64,000 bases of DNA, from assembly GCA_046233135.1 (NCBI GenBank), contig JBJXHN010000004.1:558001-622000 (forward strand). Reading direction: 5' to 3'. This DNA comes from JBJXHN01 sp046233135. GTDB lineage: Bacteria > Pseudomonadota > Alphaproteobacteria > Rhodospirillales > Rhodospirillaceae. Both the position numbers and the translations under genes were made by a program. Shown here piece by piece: positions 26,709 through 35,300 of the stretch (its first letter is position 1; every line of letters begins with the position of its first letter). The notes under the pieces are model-generated. The model saw only the letters and a list, made by a program, of their open reading frames with translations. It made no database searches and was not told the DNA's origin.

Positions 26709-27491
26709 ATGACCTTGTTGCGAGAGCCGTCCCTGGTGAATTCGGCCGCGCCGCCGTTTCTCTTCGCCGTGGTGGGGCGAGAGGACAACGACCGGGTTTC
26801 CATCCCTCACGCCCATGCACGCGGCCAGCTGTTCGGCGCCTCCCGCGGGGTGCTGACGGTGGGGGTGGAGGATGCGGTATGGGTGGTTCCGTCGATCCAC
26901 GCCGTCTGGCTGCCGCCGCATGTGCGGCACTGGGGCCATGCGCACGGCTGCTTTTTCGAAGGCTGGGCCGTTTATGTGGCCGAGGACGCCTGCGCCGGTC
27001 TGCCTGCCGAGCCCCGTGCCCTGAGGGCCTCCGGGCTGCTGCGGGAAGCAGTCTTGCGTGTGGCCGGCCGGGGAGTGGTGAAGGGTCCGCTGGACGATCC
27101 GGCCACGCGGGTGGCGCTGGTCATCCTCGACGAGATCCGCAGCCTGCCCACCGAGCCCCTGGGCCTGCCCATGCCCCGGGACCGGCGGATGCTGCGCATC
27201 GCCGAAGCGCTGCTGGAGAACCCAGGCGACGGGCGGGACATGGCGGGCTGGATGACCTGCAGCGGGGCGAGCATGCGCACCATCAGCCGGCTGTTCGTGG
27301 CCGAAACCGGCTTTACCCTGACCGCCTGGCGCCAGCGCGTGCGCCTGCTGCGGTCGCTGGAGATGTTGGCGACCGACGGGGCGGTAACGACCATTGCGAT
27401 GGATCTGGGCTTCTCATCGGCCAGCGCTTTTATCACCCTGTTCCGCGAGGCCTTCGGCGAGACCCCGGCGGTCTATCGACGCCAGCTGTAA
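26709..27491 (+). CDS. AraC-family regulator with N-terminal cupin domain
   Basis: A 260-residue transcription factor. The N-terminal half is an arabinose-binding-like cupin (VSIPHAHARGQLFGASRGVL, then WVVPSIHAVWLPPHVRHWGH). The C-terminal half carries two HTH motifs (ASMRTISRLFVAETGFTLTA and the AMDLGFSSASAFITLFREAF block followed by GETPAVYRRQL). ATG 26709 follows AGGAAGACGCC. Divergence from the PPOX gene suggests it controls that gene and itself; the effector is unknown. Confidence 0.94.
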   Translation: MTLLREPSLVNSAAPPFLFAVVGREDNDRVSIPHAHARGQLFGASRGVLTVGVEDAVWVVPSIHAVWLPPHVRHWGHAHGCFFEGWAVYVAEDACAGLPAEPRALRASGLLREAVLRVAGRGVVKGPLDDPATRVALVILDEIRSLPTEPLGLPMPRDRRMLRIAEALLENPGDGRDMAGWMTCSGASMRTISRLFVAETGFTLTAWRQRVRLLRSLEMLATDGAVTTIAMDLGFSSASAFITLFREAFGETPAVYRRQL

Positions 27492-27521
27492 AGGGGCGAG
27501 AAGAGGAAATAGGCGGGCCGC

Positions 27522-27941
27522 TTACCAGGGGGCCGTGGTGCTGATCGTCATCGCTTGGCGGCGATACCTGAAGGGTCCCTCGCCGGTCCAGCCCTTGCCA
27601 TCCGGGAAGCGCACGTCCACGCCGTCAAGCGTGTCGGGGTCGAACAGCCGCATGTTCACGCCCATCAGATCCACGGTCGGGTTTTGCGTGCGAAAGGCTT
27701 CGGAAAGGACCCAATGCGTGGTTCCTCCGCAGATCGTACAGGCGTGAACTGCGGCCGCGGCGTTGGCTTTGTCGGTGCGCAGGAATGACCGGGTCTCCCC
27801 GGAGGTGCGGACTTGACCGGTGGGGAAATAGCCCCAGGCGCCGCCGGATTTGCGGCAGAAGCTGCAGTTGCAGTCGTGGATGAAGGCGGGCTTGGTGTCG
27901 ATTGACACGTTCACCGCCCCGCATAAACATTGCCCGGTCAT
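27522..27941 (-). CDS. GFA-family (glutathione-dependent formaldehyde-activating-like) zinc protein
   Basis: A 139-residue protein with the three zinc-binding Cys clusters of the GFA fold: CLCGAV near the start, CNCSFCRKSGGAWGYFP around residue 24, and CTICGGTTHWVLSEAF around residue 70. The fold is that of the glutathione-S-hydroxymethyl lyase, though most members have no proven activity. It is convergent with the AraC regulator gene (30 bases apart). Confidence 0.93.
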   Translation of the reverse strand: MTGQCLCGAVNVSIDTKPAFIHDCNCSFCRKSGGAWGYFPTGQVRTSGETRSFLRTDKANAAAAVHACTICGGTTHWVLSEAFRTQNPTVDLMGVNMRLFDPDTLDGVDVRFPDGKGWTGEGPFRYRRQAMTISTTAPW

Positions 27942-27985
27942 CGATATCTTCCTGATTTAAAAAATTGCTCTCAAAAAGACGGTGG

Positions 27986-28192
27986 TCACACTGTGGCCAT
28001 GTCGGTCAGGCGGACGTCCGCCTCGTTCAGTTGCATCCGAACCAATGCGTTGAGTGATACCGTTGGATTGGCTTCCGCAAGCATGCCAATCTTTATCCAG
28101 TACTCCACTTGCGCGTTGATGGAGCGGCACATAACAGAGCTCGCCTTGCGAACTTCCTCGTGTAGCTCGTCGCCGATTTTGACGATACCCAT
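27986..28192 (-). CDS. ParD-like type II antitoxin-like protein, apparently orphan
   Basis: A 68-residue protein: MGIVKIGDELHEEVRKASSV, MCRSINAQVEYWIKIGMLAE, then ANPTVSLNALVRMQLNEADV. This matches the ParD_like antitoxin family (a ribbon-helix-helix-like N-terminus followed by a helical tail). ATG 28192 has AGGAGG eight bases upstream, so the longer frame from 28237 is not needed. No toxin-like frame of the RelE/ParE type is adjacent; the next gene upstream is the PD-(D/E)XK protein, 105 bases away on the same strand. Confidence 0.82.
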   Translation of the reverse strand: MGIVKIGDELHEEVRKASSVMCRSINAQVEYWIKIGMLAEANPTVSLNALVRMQLNEADVRLTDMATV

Positions 28193-28297
28193 CGGAGATC
28201 CCTCCTGCCAATAATATATGAAACGTATATATTTCATATATCGTTGGGTGGGTCAAGCGGTGGCGGCGCGACCCCTTTTTTCCCGTGCTGGCTTGGT

Positions 28298-29623
28298 CTA
28301 TGTTTGCTTCTCATGGGGTTTTTCTATTCCAAAGTCGAGGAATTGCGGTAAAATTTCGGAGATAATGTCCATTTCTGCGCTAAAGCCACTTATTAATCTC
28401 TGGATCGCATTGCTAATTTCTTCGTAACTTTGAATATCATCGATGGGCAGTGAGTTTTTCTTTAGAAATCTGGAGGATTTTCTTCCTTCTTCTGTTGCTC
28501 CCCTCTGGAAGGCGATCTTGGCCGTATTTATTCGTTTTGCTGCCTCCGTGATTTCCGAAATTAAGGATTTCCTGAAGGCGTAGTCAGAAAGCGGCCCGAC
28601 TGCGGCATAAAGTCTGATCTGACCGCTCGTGTTCTCGGAGGCGGTGGTCAGCTGAACCCACATGATCAGTGGGAAACCGGCCCACCACGTTTCACATCCG
28701 GGCCATTTCCGCGTCGTGCCGCCGAAGGCATCGAACCATGTTTTGGGAAGGAAGCTGAAAGCCTGATAGTCGGAGCCAGAAAACACGAGTTCTCGTTTCC
28801 CGCATTTAACAATGCTTTTTGGTTTTATGTCGGTTCCGAATAGTGTTTCGAGGGCCAATTCAAAATCTGAGTACGAGCCATTATCAAAAATGAAGTCCAA
28901 AACCCTTCTGTGGTCACGATATATCTGCCGAGCCAGGTTCTCCATATCCTTTTGCTCTTCGCTCATTCCGGCTGCCTCTTTGATGACTTCGAGATAGTGG
29001 TTTAGAAAAGTGGCGACTTCGAGGGTAAGGGGGCGTCGCCCGGACATTGCGACTTGGCTTAACAGCCCGCAGATGGCTGCATAATCAATCTGTGCATAGC
29101 TGGCATCATCGGGCTCTTCTTCCCAAAGTGTCAAAAACACGCCTCGAGCACGTTTATAGGCTTTTGTCACAATAAAAGTCTTGTGGACAATATCCATATA
29201 ACGGGACAGCTGAGTGCCGTGCTGAATACTGTCGAATTTGTTTTCGATGACGAAGACCCAGCCATTGCGCTGACTCAGGACAAGCAGGTCGATGTGGCGC
29301 CACTCTCGCCGGATTTCGGCATCGCCTAAATCTGCCTGGGAGATGTCCAGGGCGGATGGGGATACTGCACTATGGCCACCACGAAAGGCCTGGGAGAGAA
29401 ATGCCTTCAAGAAGGCGTCGCCAAGACCATGTGTCTCTTGTGGATTCAGCAACCAGCCTAGAATTGCTGAATGCCGGATCTCCATGCGTTCCATCCCCAT
29501 GGTCTTGATGGGGTTGAAACGGCCAAGATAGCCGCGAAGCCTATCAAGGTCGGCATTGTTGACGAACAGGTTTTCCAGATCGTCGAGGGTTGGAAGATCG
29601 CTGTCGACTGTACTCAGGCTCAT
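28298..29623 (-). CDS. PD-(D/E)XK nuclease superfamily protein
   Basis: A 441-residue protein. The N-terminal region has IRHSAILGWLLNPQETHGLG followed by DAFLKAFL. The catalytic core is near residues 110-135: WRHIDLLVLSQRNGWVFVIE then NKFDS, i.e. D-x(n)-E-x-K spaced as in the PDDEXK_4 group. The C-terminal 250 residues are not recognised. ATG 29623 follows GAAAGG. Base use is clearly more AT-rich than in the flanking genes, and transposase remnants lie upstream, which points to horizontal acquisition. Members of this group occur near defence and mobile genes, so a role in nucleic-acid defence is possible but unproven. Confidence 0.84.
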   Translation of the reverse strand: MSLSTVDSDLPTLDDLENLFVNNADLDRLRGYLGRFNPIKTMGMERMEIRHSAILGWLLNPQETHGLGDAFLKAFLSQAFRGGHSAVSPSALDISQADLGDAEIRREWRHIDLLVLSQRNGWVFVIENKFDSIQHGTQLSRYMDIVHKTFIVTKAYKRARGVFLTLWEEEPDDASYAQIDYAAICGLLSQVAMSGRRPLTLEVATFLNHYLEVIKEAAGMSEEQKDMENLARQIYRDHRRVLDFIFDNGSYSDFELALETLFGTDIKPKSIVKCGKRELVFSGSDYQAFSFLPKTWFDAFGGTTRKWPGCETWWAGFPLIMWVQLTTASENTSGQIRLYAAVGPLSDYAFRKSLISEITEAAKRINTAKIAFQRGATEEGRKSSRFLKKNSLPIDDIQSYEEISNAIQRLISGFSAEMDIISEILPQFLDFGIEKPHEKQT

Positions 29624-30014
29624 ACGATGCCTTTCGCTGTATTTTATCAAAGGTATTGATATTGTGTTTTTTTAGGTTGTCTTGTTCTAAGGAGCACAGG
29701 CTGGTTTGTCACCCAAAATGGGGATTTGTGGTGATGCTTCTATTGTGAATTGTTCCGTAAGGCTGCGAAGGGTGTCGTGCCGGGGCAGACTCGAAGCACA
29801 TGCCTGCCGCACGCGTCCGGGTGCAGGCCGTCAAAATCCTATGATTTTTATTCCAAAGGGAAATTCCCTTGAAATTTTTTTTGTGTGATTTCGGTATCTA
29901 TCGAGGTCGATTGTCTCTTGAGACCCATTTTCGACCACACGGATGGCTCTCACAGCGAACCAAGAAAGTACCGTCACGACGCCCATAGCGCAGTCTGCTC
30001 TGCTACGCGATCCG
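29624..30014. other. AT-rich spacer in the accessory island, no gene
   Basis: This 391-base stretch is AT-rich (T8 run near 29876) and contains only short frames without recognisable product. It probably holds the promoter of the nuclease-fold gene near 29650-29700. Confidence 0.5.
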
Positions 30015-30123
30015 CTAGTGCATCGACCCAAACGAAGGCGTCAGCCGAAGTTTGGAAAGTTGATCCATAAACAAAGGACTAGCGCACTGACTGCTGTATC
30101 TTTTGACTGGGTCAGTGCACTAG
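30015..30123. repeat. imperfect inverted-repeat pair, MITE-like or IS-end remnant
   Basis: CTAGTGCATCGACCCA at 30015-30030 and its near-inverse TGGGTCAGTGCACTAG at 30108-30123 bracket 77 bases (14 of 16 positions match). A further copy, ACTAGCGCACTGAC, lies inside at 30079-30092, inverted relative to the right arm. The CTAG termini suggest TA-target insertion of IS630-type ends, but no transposase is present. Confidence 0.5.
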
Positions 30124-30376
30124 GGTCTGTTGACAGTCATCGGCCTGCAATGATGGCTGCGGCGAGATGCCAGTTTGCTGTGTAGCTGCTGTCGGTTTTA
30201 TCGTAGCGCGTTGAGATGCCCCGGAACTCCTTGATTTTAGGGAAGTAATTCTCGACCAAATGATGCCATCGGTACGTCGCAAAATCGCAGGGAATCGGTT
30301 GCTTTCGGTCGGCTTTGGACGGGATCACCGCCTCTGCACCCCGGGCGTCCAACTCGGTGCGAATCCAATCTATGTC
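30122..30376 (-). mobile_element. IS5-family (IS427-like) transposase 3' remnant with one terminal repeat
   Basis: On the minus strand the frame (stop at 30137) encodes IDWIRTELDARGAEAVIPSK, then KQPIPCDFATYRWHHLVENY and FPKIKEFRGISTRYDKTDSS. That is the C-terminal catalytic Glu region (HxxxENxFxxIKxxR) of IS5/IS427 DDE transposases. The element end GGGTCTGTTGACA follows the stop at about 30123-30135. The 5' two thirds and the other terminal repeat are absent: the sequence stops where an IS110 fragment begins. Confidence 0.8.
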
Positions 30377-30378
30377 GA

Positions 30379-30525
30379 ATGCCTTACCTCAAGGCCAAGT
30401 ACGATTGCCTCGTGGCGGCAGGCAAGCCTAAGAAAGTCGCTCTCACCGCCGTTATGCGAAATATGGTCGTATTGGCGAACGCCCTGCTCAAGGCAGGGCG
30501 CCCTTGGATGCCAAAACACGCTTGA
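30379..30525 (+). mobile_element. IS110-family transposase C-terminal remnant
   Basis: An open frame of 48 codons, MPYLKAKYDCLVAAGKPKKV followed by ALTAVMRNMVVLANALLKAG and RPWMPKHA-stop, matches the extreme C-terminal tail (AAGKPKKVALxAVMRKxLxxxNA) of IS110-group transposases. It directly abuts the broken end of the IS5-type remnant. It is not expressed as a functional enzyme. Confidence 0.78.
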
Positions 30526-30547
30526 ACATCACGGATACTGTAAAGGC

Positions 30548-32365
30548 TTAGAACTTCAGGCCGAAGCTGGCAGCGACCGTCCAGTCCCCGCTGGCGGTCG
30601 AGCCGGCTCTGGTCATGGCCCGGCCCACGCTGACCCCGGCGGTTGCCGTGCCGCCCAGGGCCAGATCCAGGCCGGCCCCCAGCGAGACCAGCGTTGCGGA
30701 GTCCCGGGTGGCCACATCCTGCCCCCAGGCGGCGTCGCCCAGCAGATAGGGGGACAGGGTCAGGGGGCCGGCGATGTCCAGCGGCAGGATCTGCGCCGGC
30801 GCCCGCAGCGTGTTGCGCCAGATCACGCCCCGGTCCACCGCCGCCTGGGAAAAGCCGTAGGCCCGGGACCCTGATGTCCCGCCAAGGGCCAGCCGCTCCG
30901 TATCGGGCAGCGCGGCTCCTGACAGGACGCCTGTGAGGGAACCATCCCATGTGCCGTCTCCCGGCAGATCGGTCCGGCGTGTCAGGTTGATGACGCCATA
31001 GAGATACGACGCCTCGGTCACGCGGCCGTTGGTATAAGCCGACCAGGCTGCATCATCGGACCCGGGGATCAGGGCGGCGGGGTTGGCTTCCAGGCGCAGA
31101 TCGATCCCGGTCCGGCCGAAGGCGTCGGACAGGGTATCGGTCCAGCCAAACGAGAATTGCAACAGCTCCGCCCGGCCAGCCGCAACCTTCGTATCCAGGA
31201 AATAGACCCGCCGGTCCAGGGCCTTGTAGGACAGGCCGCCATAGACATCGCCCCAGTACCGGCCAGGCAGGATGTTGGACACCGCCGAGCGGTAGAGCAG
31301 CGGCAGCTCGAACACGCGCTGCTCGATGGCGATGTCGTCCGTGACCTCCTGGCGCAGGACGACGATATCCGGCGTGAACTCGATCTGCTGGCGCGGGGCT
31401 GTGGGTACGACAATCCGCGCAGCCTGGCTGAGATAGACCGGGTAGTTCCCCTGCCTGAGCGCAATCCGGGTCGGGTGACGGAAAAAGTCGGATCCACCGG
31501 TCAGCAGGTAGGACACCGTCATGCCATCGACCACCGGCAACCGGCCCCCGACTCCCAGCGAGTAGCGCTGATATCCCGTGGCTTCCGATCCCGAGTTCGA
31601 CCAGCCCGCGCTGACCGTCCAGGGCTTGTCATCGGTGACGTCCAGGGACAGGTCAGACAGGGCCGTCGCCTCTCCCGGCGAGAAGACGGCTCCGACGCGG
31701 CGGTAGGGATCGCGGTTCAGCCAGTCGAGATCTTCGCCTAGCTGCCGCGCGTCGATGGTCTGTCCCGGCATCAGCCGTACGGCGTCCCGGATCGCCTCCG
31801 CCCCGGCGGGCCGGGTGCCGTCTCCGTTGCGGACTGCTATGGCGCCCGACCGAAAGGCGATGACCCGCAGGCTCAGGACCCCGGCCGTGATCTCCTGGGG
31901 TGGTGTGGTGACCGAGACGAAGGGAAGCCCCCGGTCGCGGTAGACCCGGGCGACGGTGGCTTGCAGGCCGGCAATGGCACGGGGTGACAGGGGACGGCCG
32001 ATCAGGGGTGTCAGAGCCTCGGTCAGGGCGGGGTGCAGACCGGTCATGCCATCCGGTGCCGGAGCCGCGCCGACGGTGACCCCGGCGGCGGGCGCCTCCG
32101 GAACCCGATCGTCCTCGCCGATGAGGGTTACGCCGGCAAGATCGATGCCATACGGCGTGGAGTCCTCGGAGCCATGCAGCTCCGGCGTGATGAGGATGGT
32201 GCCGGGGGTGGAGGGCGGGGGAATCACCGGATGGCGTTCGATCACCGGGCGGTCGGATGCGGTTTGTGCCAGGGCCGGCAGAGGAGCCAGACCCAGGGCC
32301 GTCCCCAGCACCAGGGCCGTGCGTTGGCTTCTGACCCATGCGGAAAAGCCTGCCCGGACCTTCAT
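30548..32365 (-). CDS. two-partner secretion outer-membrane transporter (TpsB, ShlB/FhaC/HecB family)
   Basis: A 605-residue Omp85-family pore. It has a signal peptide (ALVLGTALGLAPLPALAQ), an N-terminal Pro-rich stretch, POTRA domains around residues 75-215 (LSPRAIAGLQATVARVYRDR, then GLPFVSVTTPPQEITAGVL) and a C-terminal 16-strand barrel ending WTVAASFGLKF with terminal Phe. It exports the adjacent TpsA protein. ATG 32365 follows GAGTAGGG; an in-frame ATG at 32386 overlaps the tpsA stop and is less likely. It begins eight bases after the tpsA stop, so the pair is one operon with exoprotein first. Confidence 0.93.
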   Translation of the reverse strand: MKVRAGFSAWVRSQRTALVLGTALGLAPLPALAQTASDRPVIERHPVIPPPSTPGTILITPELHGSEDSTPYGIDLAGVTLIGEDDRVPEAPAAGVTVGAAPAPDGMTGLHPALTEALTPLIGRPLSPRAIAGLQATVARVYRDRGLPFVSVTTPPQEITAGVLSLRVIAFRSGAIAVRNGDGTRPAGAEAIRDAVRLMPGQTIDARQLGEDLDWLNRDPYRRVGAVFSPGEATALSDLSLDVTDDKPWTVSAGWSNSGSEATGYQRYSLGVGGRLPVVDGMTVSYLLTGGSDFFRHPTRIALRQGNYPVYLSQAARIVVPTAPRQQIEFTPDIVVLRQEVTDDIAIEQRVFELPLLYRSAVSNILPGRYWGDVYGGLSYKALDRRVYFLDTKVAAGRAELLQFSFGWTDTLSDAFGRTGIDLRLEANPAALIPGSDDAAWSAYTNGRVTEASYLYGVINLTRRTDLPGDGTWDGSLTGVLSGAALPDTERLALGGTSGSRAYGFSQAAVDRGVIWRNTLRAPAQILPLDIAGPLTLSPYLLGDAAWGQDVATRDSATLVSLGAGLDLALGGTATAGVSVGRAMTRAGSTASGDWTVAASFGLKF

Positions 32366-32372
32366 CGGGACC

Positions 32373-35300
32373 CTACTCGCAGGCATTGGGGGCGCTGACC
32401 AGGACCTGGAGGGAGTCGATGGCGGCGCAGGTGCCCACGGTGATTGCCGATGCGTCCCGCGGTGTCACCCGGTTTTGCGAGGGGGAAAACTGATTGGGCC
32501 AGTCATCGGACACGGTCATGGTCACGGCCGGACCCGCCGGTGGTGTTGAGGCTGGTGTGACAGGGGAAGCGGGGGGCGGGGACTGGGTCTGACTCTCGTC
32601 CGCGGCCACCGTCAGCGTGCCGTCGGTGTAGGTGATGTGGTAGTTCGCCGCCGTCAGGCCCGAGGCGGACAGACCATAGCGTCCGACATCGACGGCCCCC
32701 TGGGCCGCGCCGCCGTAGACCAGGCTGCCGCCCAGGACCGAGGCGGATTCGCCCCCGACGAAGCCGCTATAGGTTACGCCGTTGCCGCCGCTGAAGGCCG
32801 TGCCGTCGAAGGTCTTCGCAGCATCGTTGGCGGTGACGGTCAGGCCCGCCCTGTCCACCGTCAGAATGCCGTCGGCATAAGCCAGGTCGTAGTTCGCCGC
32901 CGTCAGGCCAGAGACGGCGATGGCATAGCTGCCGGCATCCACGGCACCCTGCGCCGCACCGCCATAGGTCAGGCGTCCGCCCAGAACCGACGCGGTCTCA
33001 CCATTGACGAAGCCGGCATAGGTCACGCCGTTGCCGCCGCTGAAGGCCACGCCGTCGTAGGTTTTGCTGGTGTTGCCGGCGGTGACGGTCAGGGGCGCCT
33101 TGCCCACCGTCAGGGTCCCGTCGGTGTAGGCGATGGTGTAGTTCGCCGCGGTCAGGCCCGAGGCGGCGATGCTGTAGCGGCCGGCATTAACCGCCCCCTG
33201 GGCCGTACCGCCATAGGCCAGGGTGCCGCCCAGAACCGATGTCCCCTCACCATTGACGAAGCCGGCATAGGTCACGCCGTTGCCGCCGCTGAAGGCCACG
33301 CCGTCGTAGGTTTTGCTGGTGTTGCCGGCGGTGACGGTCAGGGGCGCCTTGCCCACCGTCAGGGTCCCGTCGGTGTAGGCGATGGTGTAGTTCGCCGCGG
33401 TCAGGCCCGAGGCGGCGATGCTGTAGCGGCCGGCATTGACCGCCCCCTGGGCCGTACCGCCATAGGCTAGGGTGCCGCCCAGAACCGATGTCCCCTCGCC
33501 GTTGACGAAGCCGGCATAGGTCACGCCGTTGCCGCCGCTGAAGGCCGCGCCGTCGTAGGTCTTGCTGGTACTGCCTGCCGTGACGCTCAGGGGCGCCTTG
33601 TCCACCGTCAGGGTCCCGTCGGCGTAGGTGATGGTGTAGTTCGCCGCGGCCAGGCCCGAGGCGGTGATGCTGTAGGCCCCCGCATTGACCGCCCCCTGGG
33701 CGGTGCCGCCGTAGGCCAGGCTGCCGCCCAGAACCGATGTCCCCTCGCCGTTGACGAAGCCGGCATAGGTGGCGCCGTTGTTGCCGCTGAAGGCTGCGCC
33801 GTCATAGGTCTTGCTGGTGCTGTTGGCGGAGACGGTCAGGGGGGCCTTGTTGATCGTCAGCGTGCCGGGGGTGATCGTCAGGTCGTACCCCTGCTGGGTC
33901 GAATAGAGTCCGCCAAGGGACAGGCCGCCGCCCGAGTACGTGCCCGCATTGGCCGAGGAGGTCGTGTAGGTGGCTGTGCCGAGGATCAGGGAGGAATCAT
34001 GGCTGGAGGATCCATAGGTCAGGGTGCCGACATTGGTTGATGTCGTGGCGCCGTCATAGGTCTTGCCGCCTGCCCCTCCGGTGACCGTAAGGGGGGTCAG
34101 GAAGGCGCGCAGGAGAGGGGCCGTGGCGCCTTCGTAGAGGCGCCACATCGCGCCGGAGCCGCCGACTGTCGCGATATCCCAGCCGGCAAAAGAAGACGCG
34201 GCCTGCATCTGCGCCGTTGTCAGGCCGGTGACTCCGCCGGAGCCTCCGTGGCCAATACCGGTGGTTACGCCGGTGGTGTCCATGTTCCAGTAATTGCCGG
34301 AGAAGTAGGCCGGTGCGGAATCGGCATGACCGGCTATGCCTCCGACCCGGGATCCCGACGGGGCGGAGAGCGCGCCGGTTGCGTAGGAGTTTTTTATGGA
34401 TCCCCACAAACCACCGGCGGGCAATCTTATTGAATCACCGGCGAGGCCTCCGATGGAAATATAAGCGCTGTTGTCGGTACTCGTCACCGATCCCGTGGCA
34501 TAGGAATTGGTGATCTCTCCTCCATTGACACCGACGAGTCCACCAACCCTTGATGTTGCGCTTGTCACGTTGCCCGTGGCATAGGACTGGTCGATTTTTG
34601 AAAGTAGGATTGTCAGGCCGACCAGTCCTCCCGCGGCCGCCGTCGATCCGGAGGCCGTGCCTGTGTTGGTCACGCTGCCCGAAGCATGGGACTGTGTGAT
34701 TGTGGCTTCTGACGTGGTTCCCACCAGTCCGCCGATGTTCGATTGCTCTGCGGTGACGGGGCCGCTGGTCGAGGACAGGGAAATTGATCCGTAACCCATG
34801 TAGCCGACCAGACCGCCGGTATAGCTGCCTGTCATGCCGTTCACGGCCGCGCTCGATGTCACGGATTTGATCTTGAGCGATTGGCTGCCAGTACCGGCGA
34901 GGGCACCAACAGATCCCCCTCCTGTGATCTGGCCGTCCGACAGGGTGACGTCGCGCAGGGAACCGGAATAGGCGGTGCCGAACAGCCCGACTTCACTTTG
35001 TGAAGGCCGGTTGATGGTTAAGTTGGAGATCGTGTGACCGAGGCCGGTAAATGTCCCGGTGAAGGCGCCCGCGCCGGCCCAGTTGCCGACCGGGTCGAAC
35101 CCGGCGCCGCCGTTCCACCCGCTGGTGGCGGAGGCGTCGATATCCCCGGCCAGGGCGTAGTGCCCGGCAAGGTCGTTCGCCATGGCCTGCAGGTCGGCGA
35201 CATCCCGGATCAGCGTATAGGCCGTGCCGTTGACGGTGAACCCGGCGCCCGCTCCCGAGAGCGTGATCGACCCGCCTGAAATGCTGTAGTCGCCGCCGTA

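Noticed and set aside
30260..30874. 204-codon plus frame covering IS110 tail and TpsB end
   Set aside because: It joins IS DNA with antisense of the TpsB barrel; the true frames are those given.
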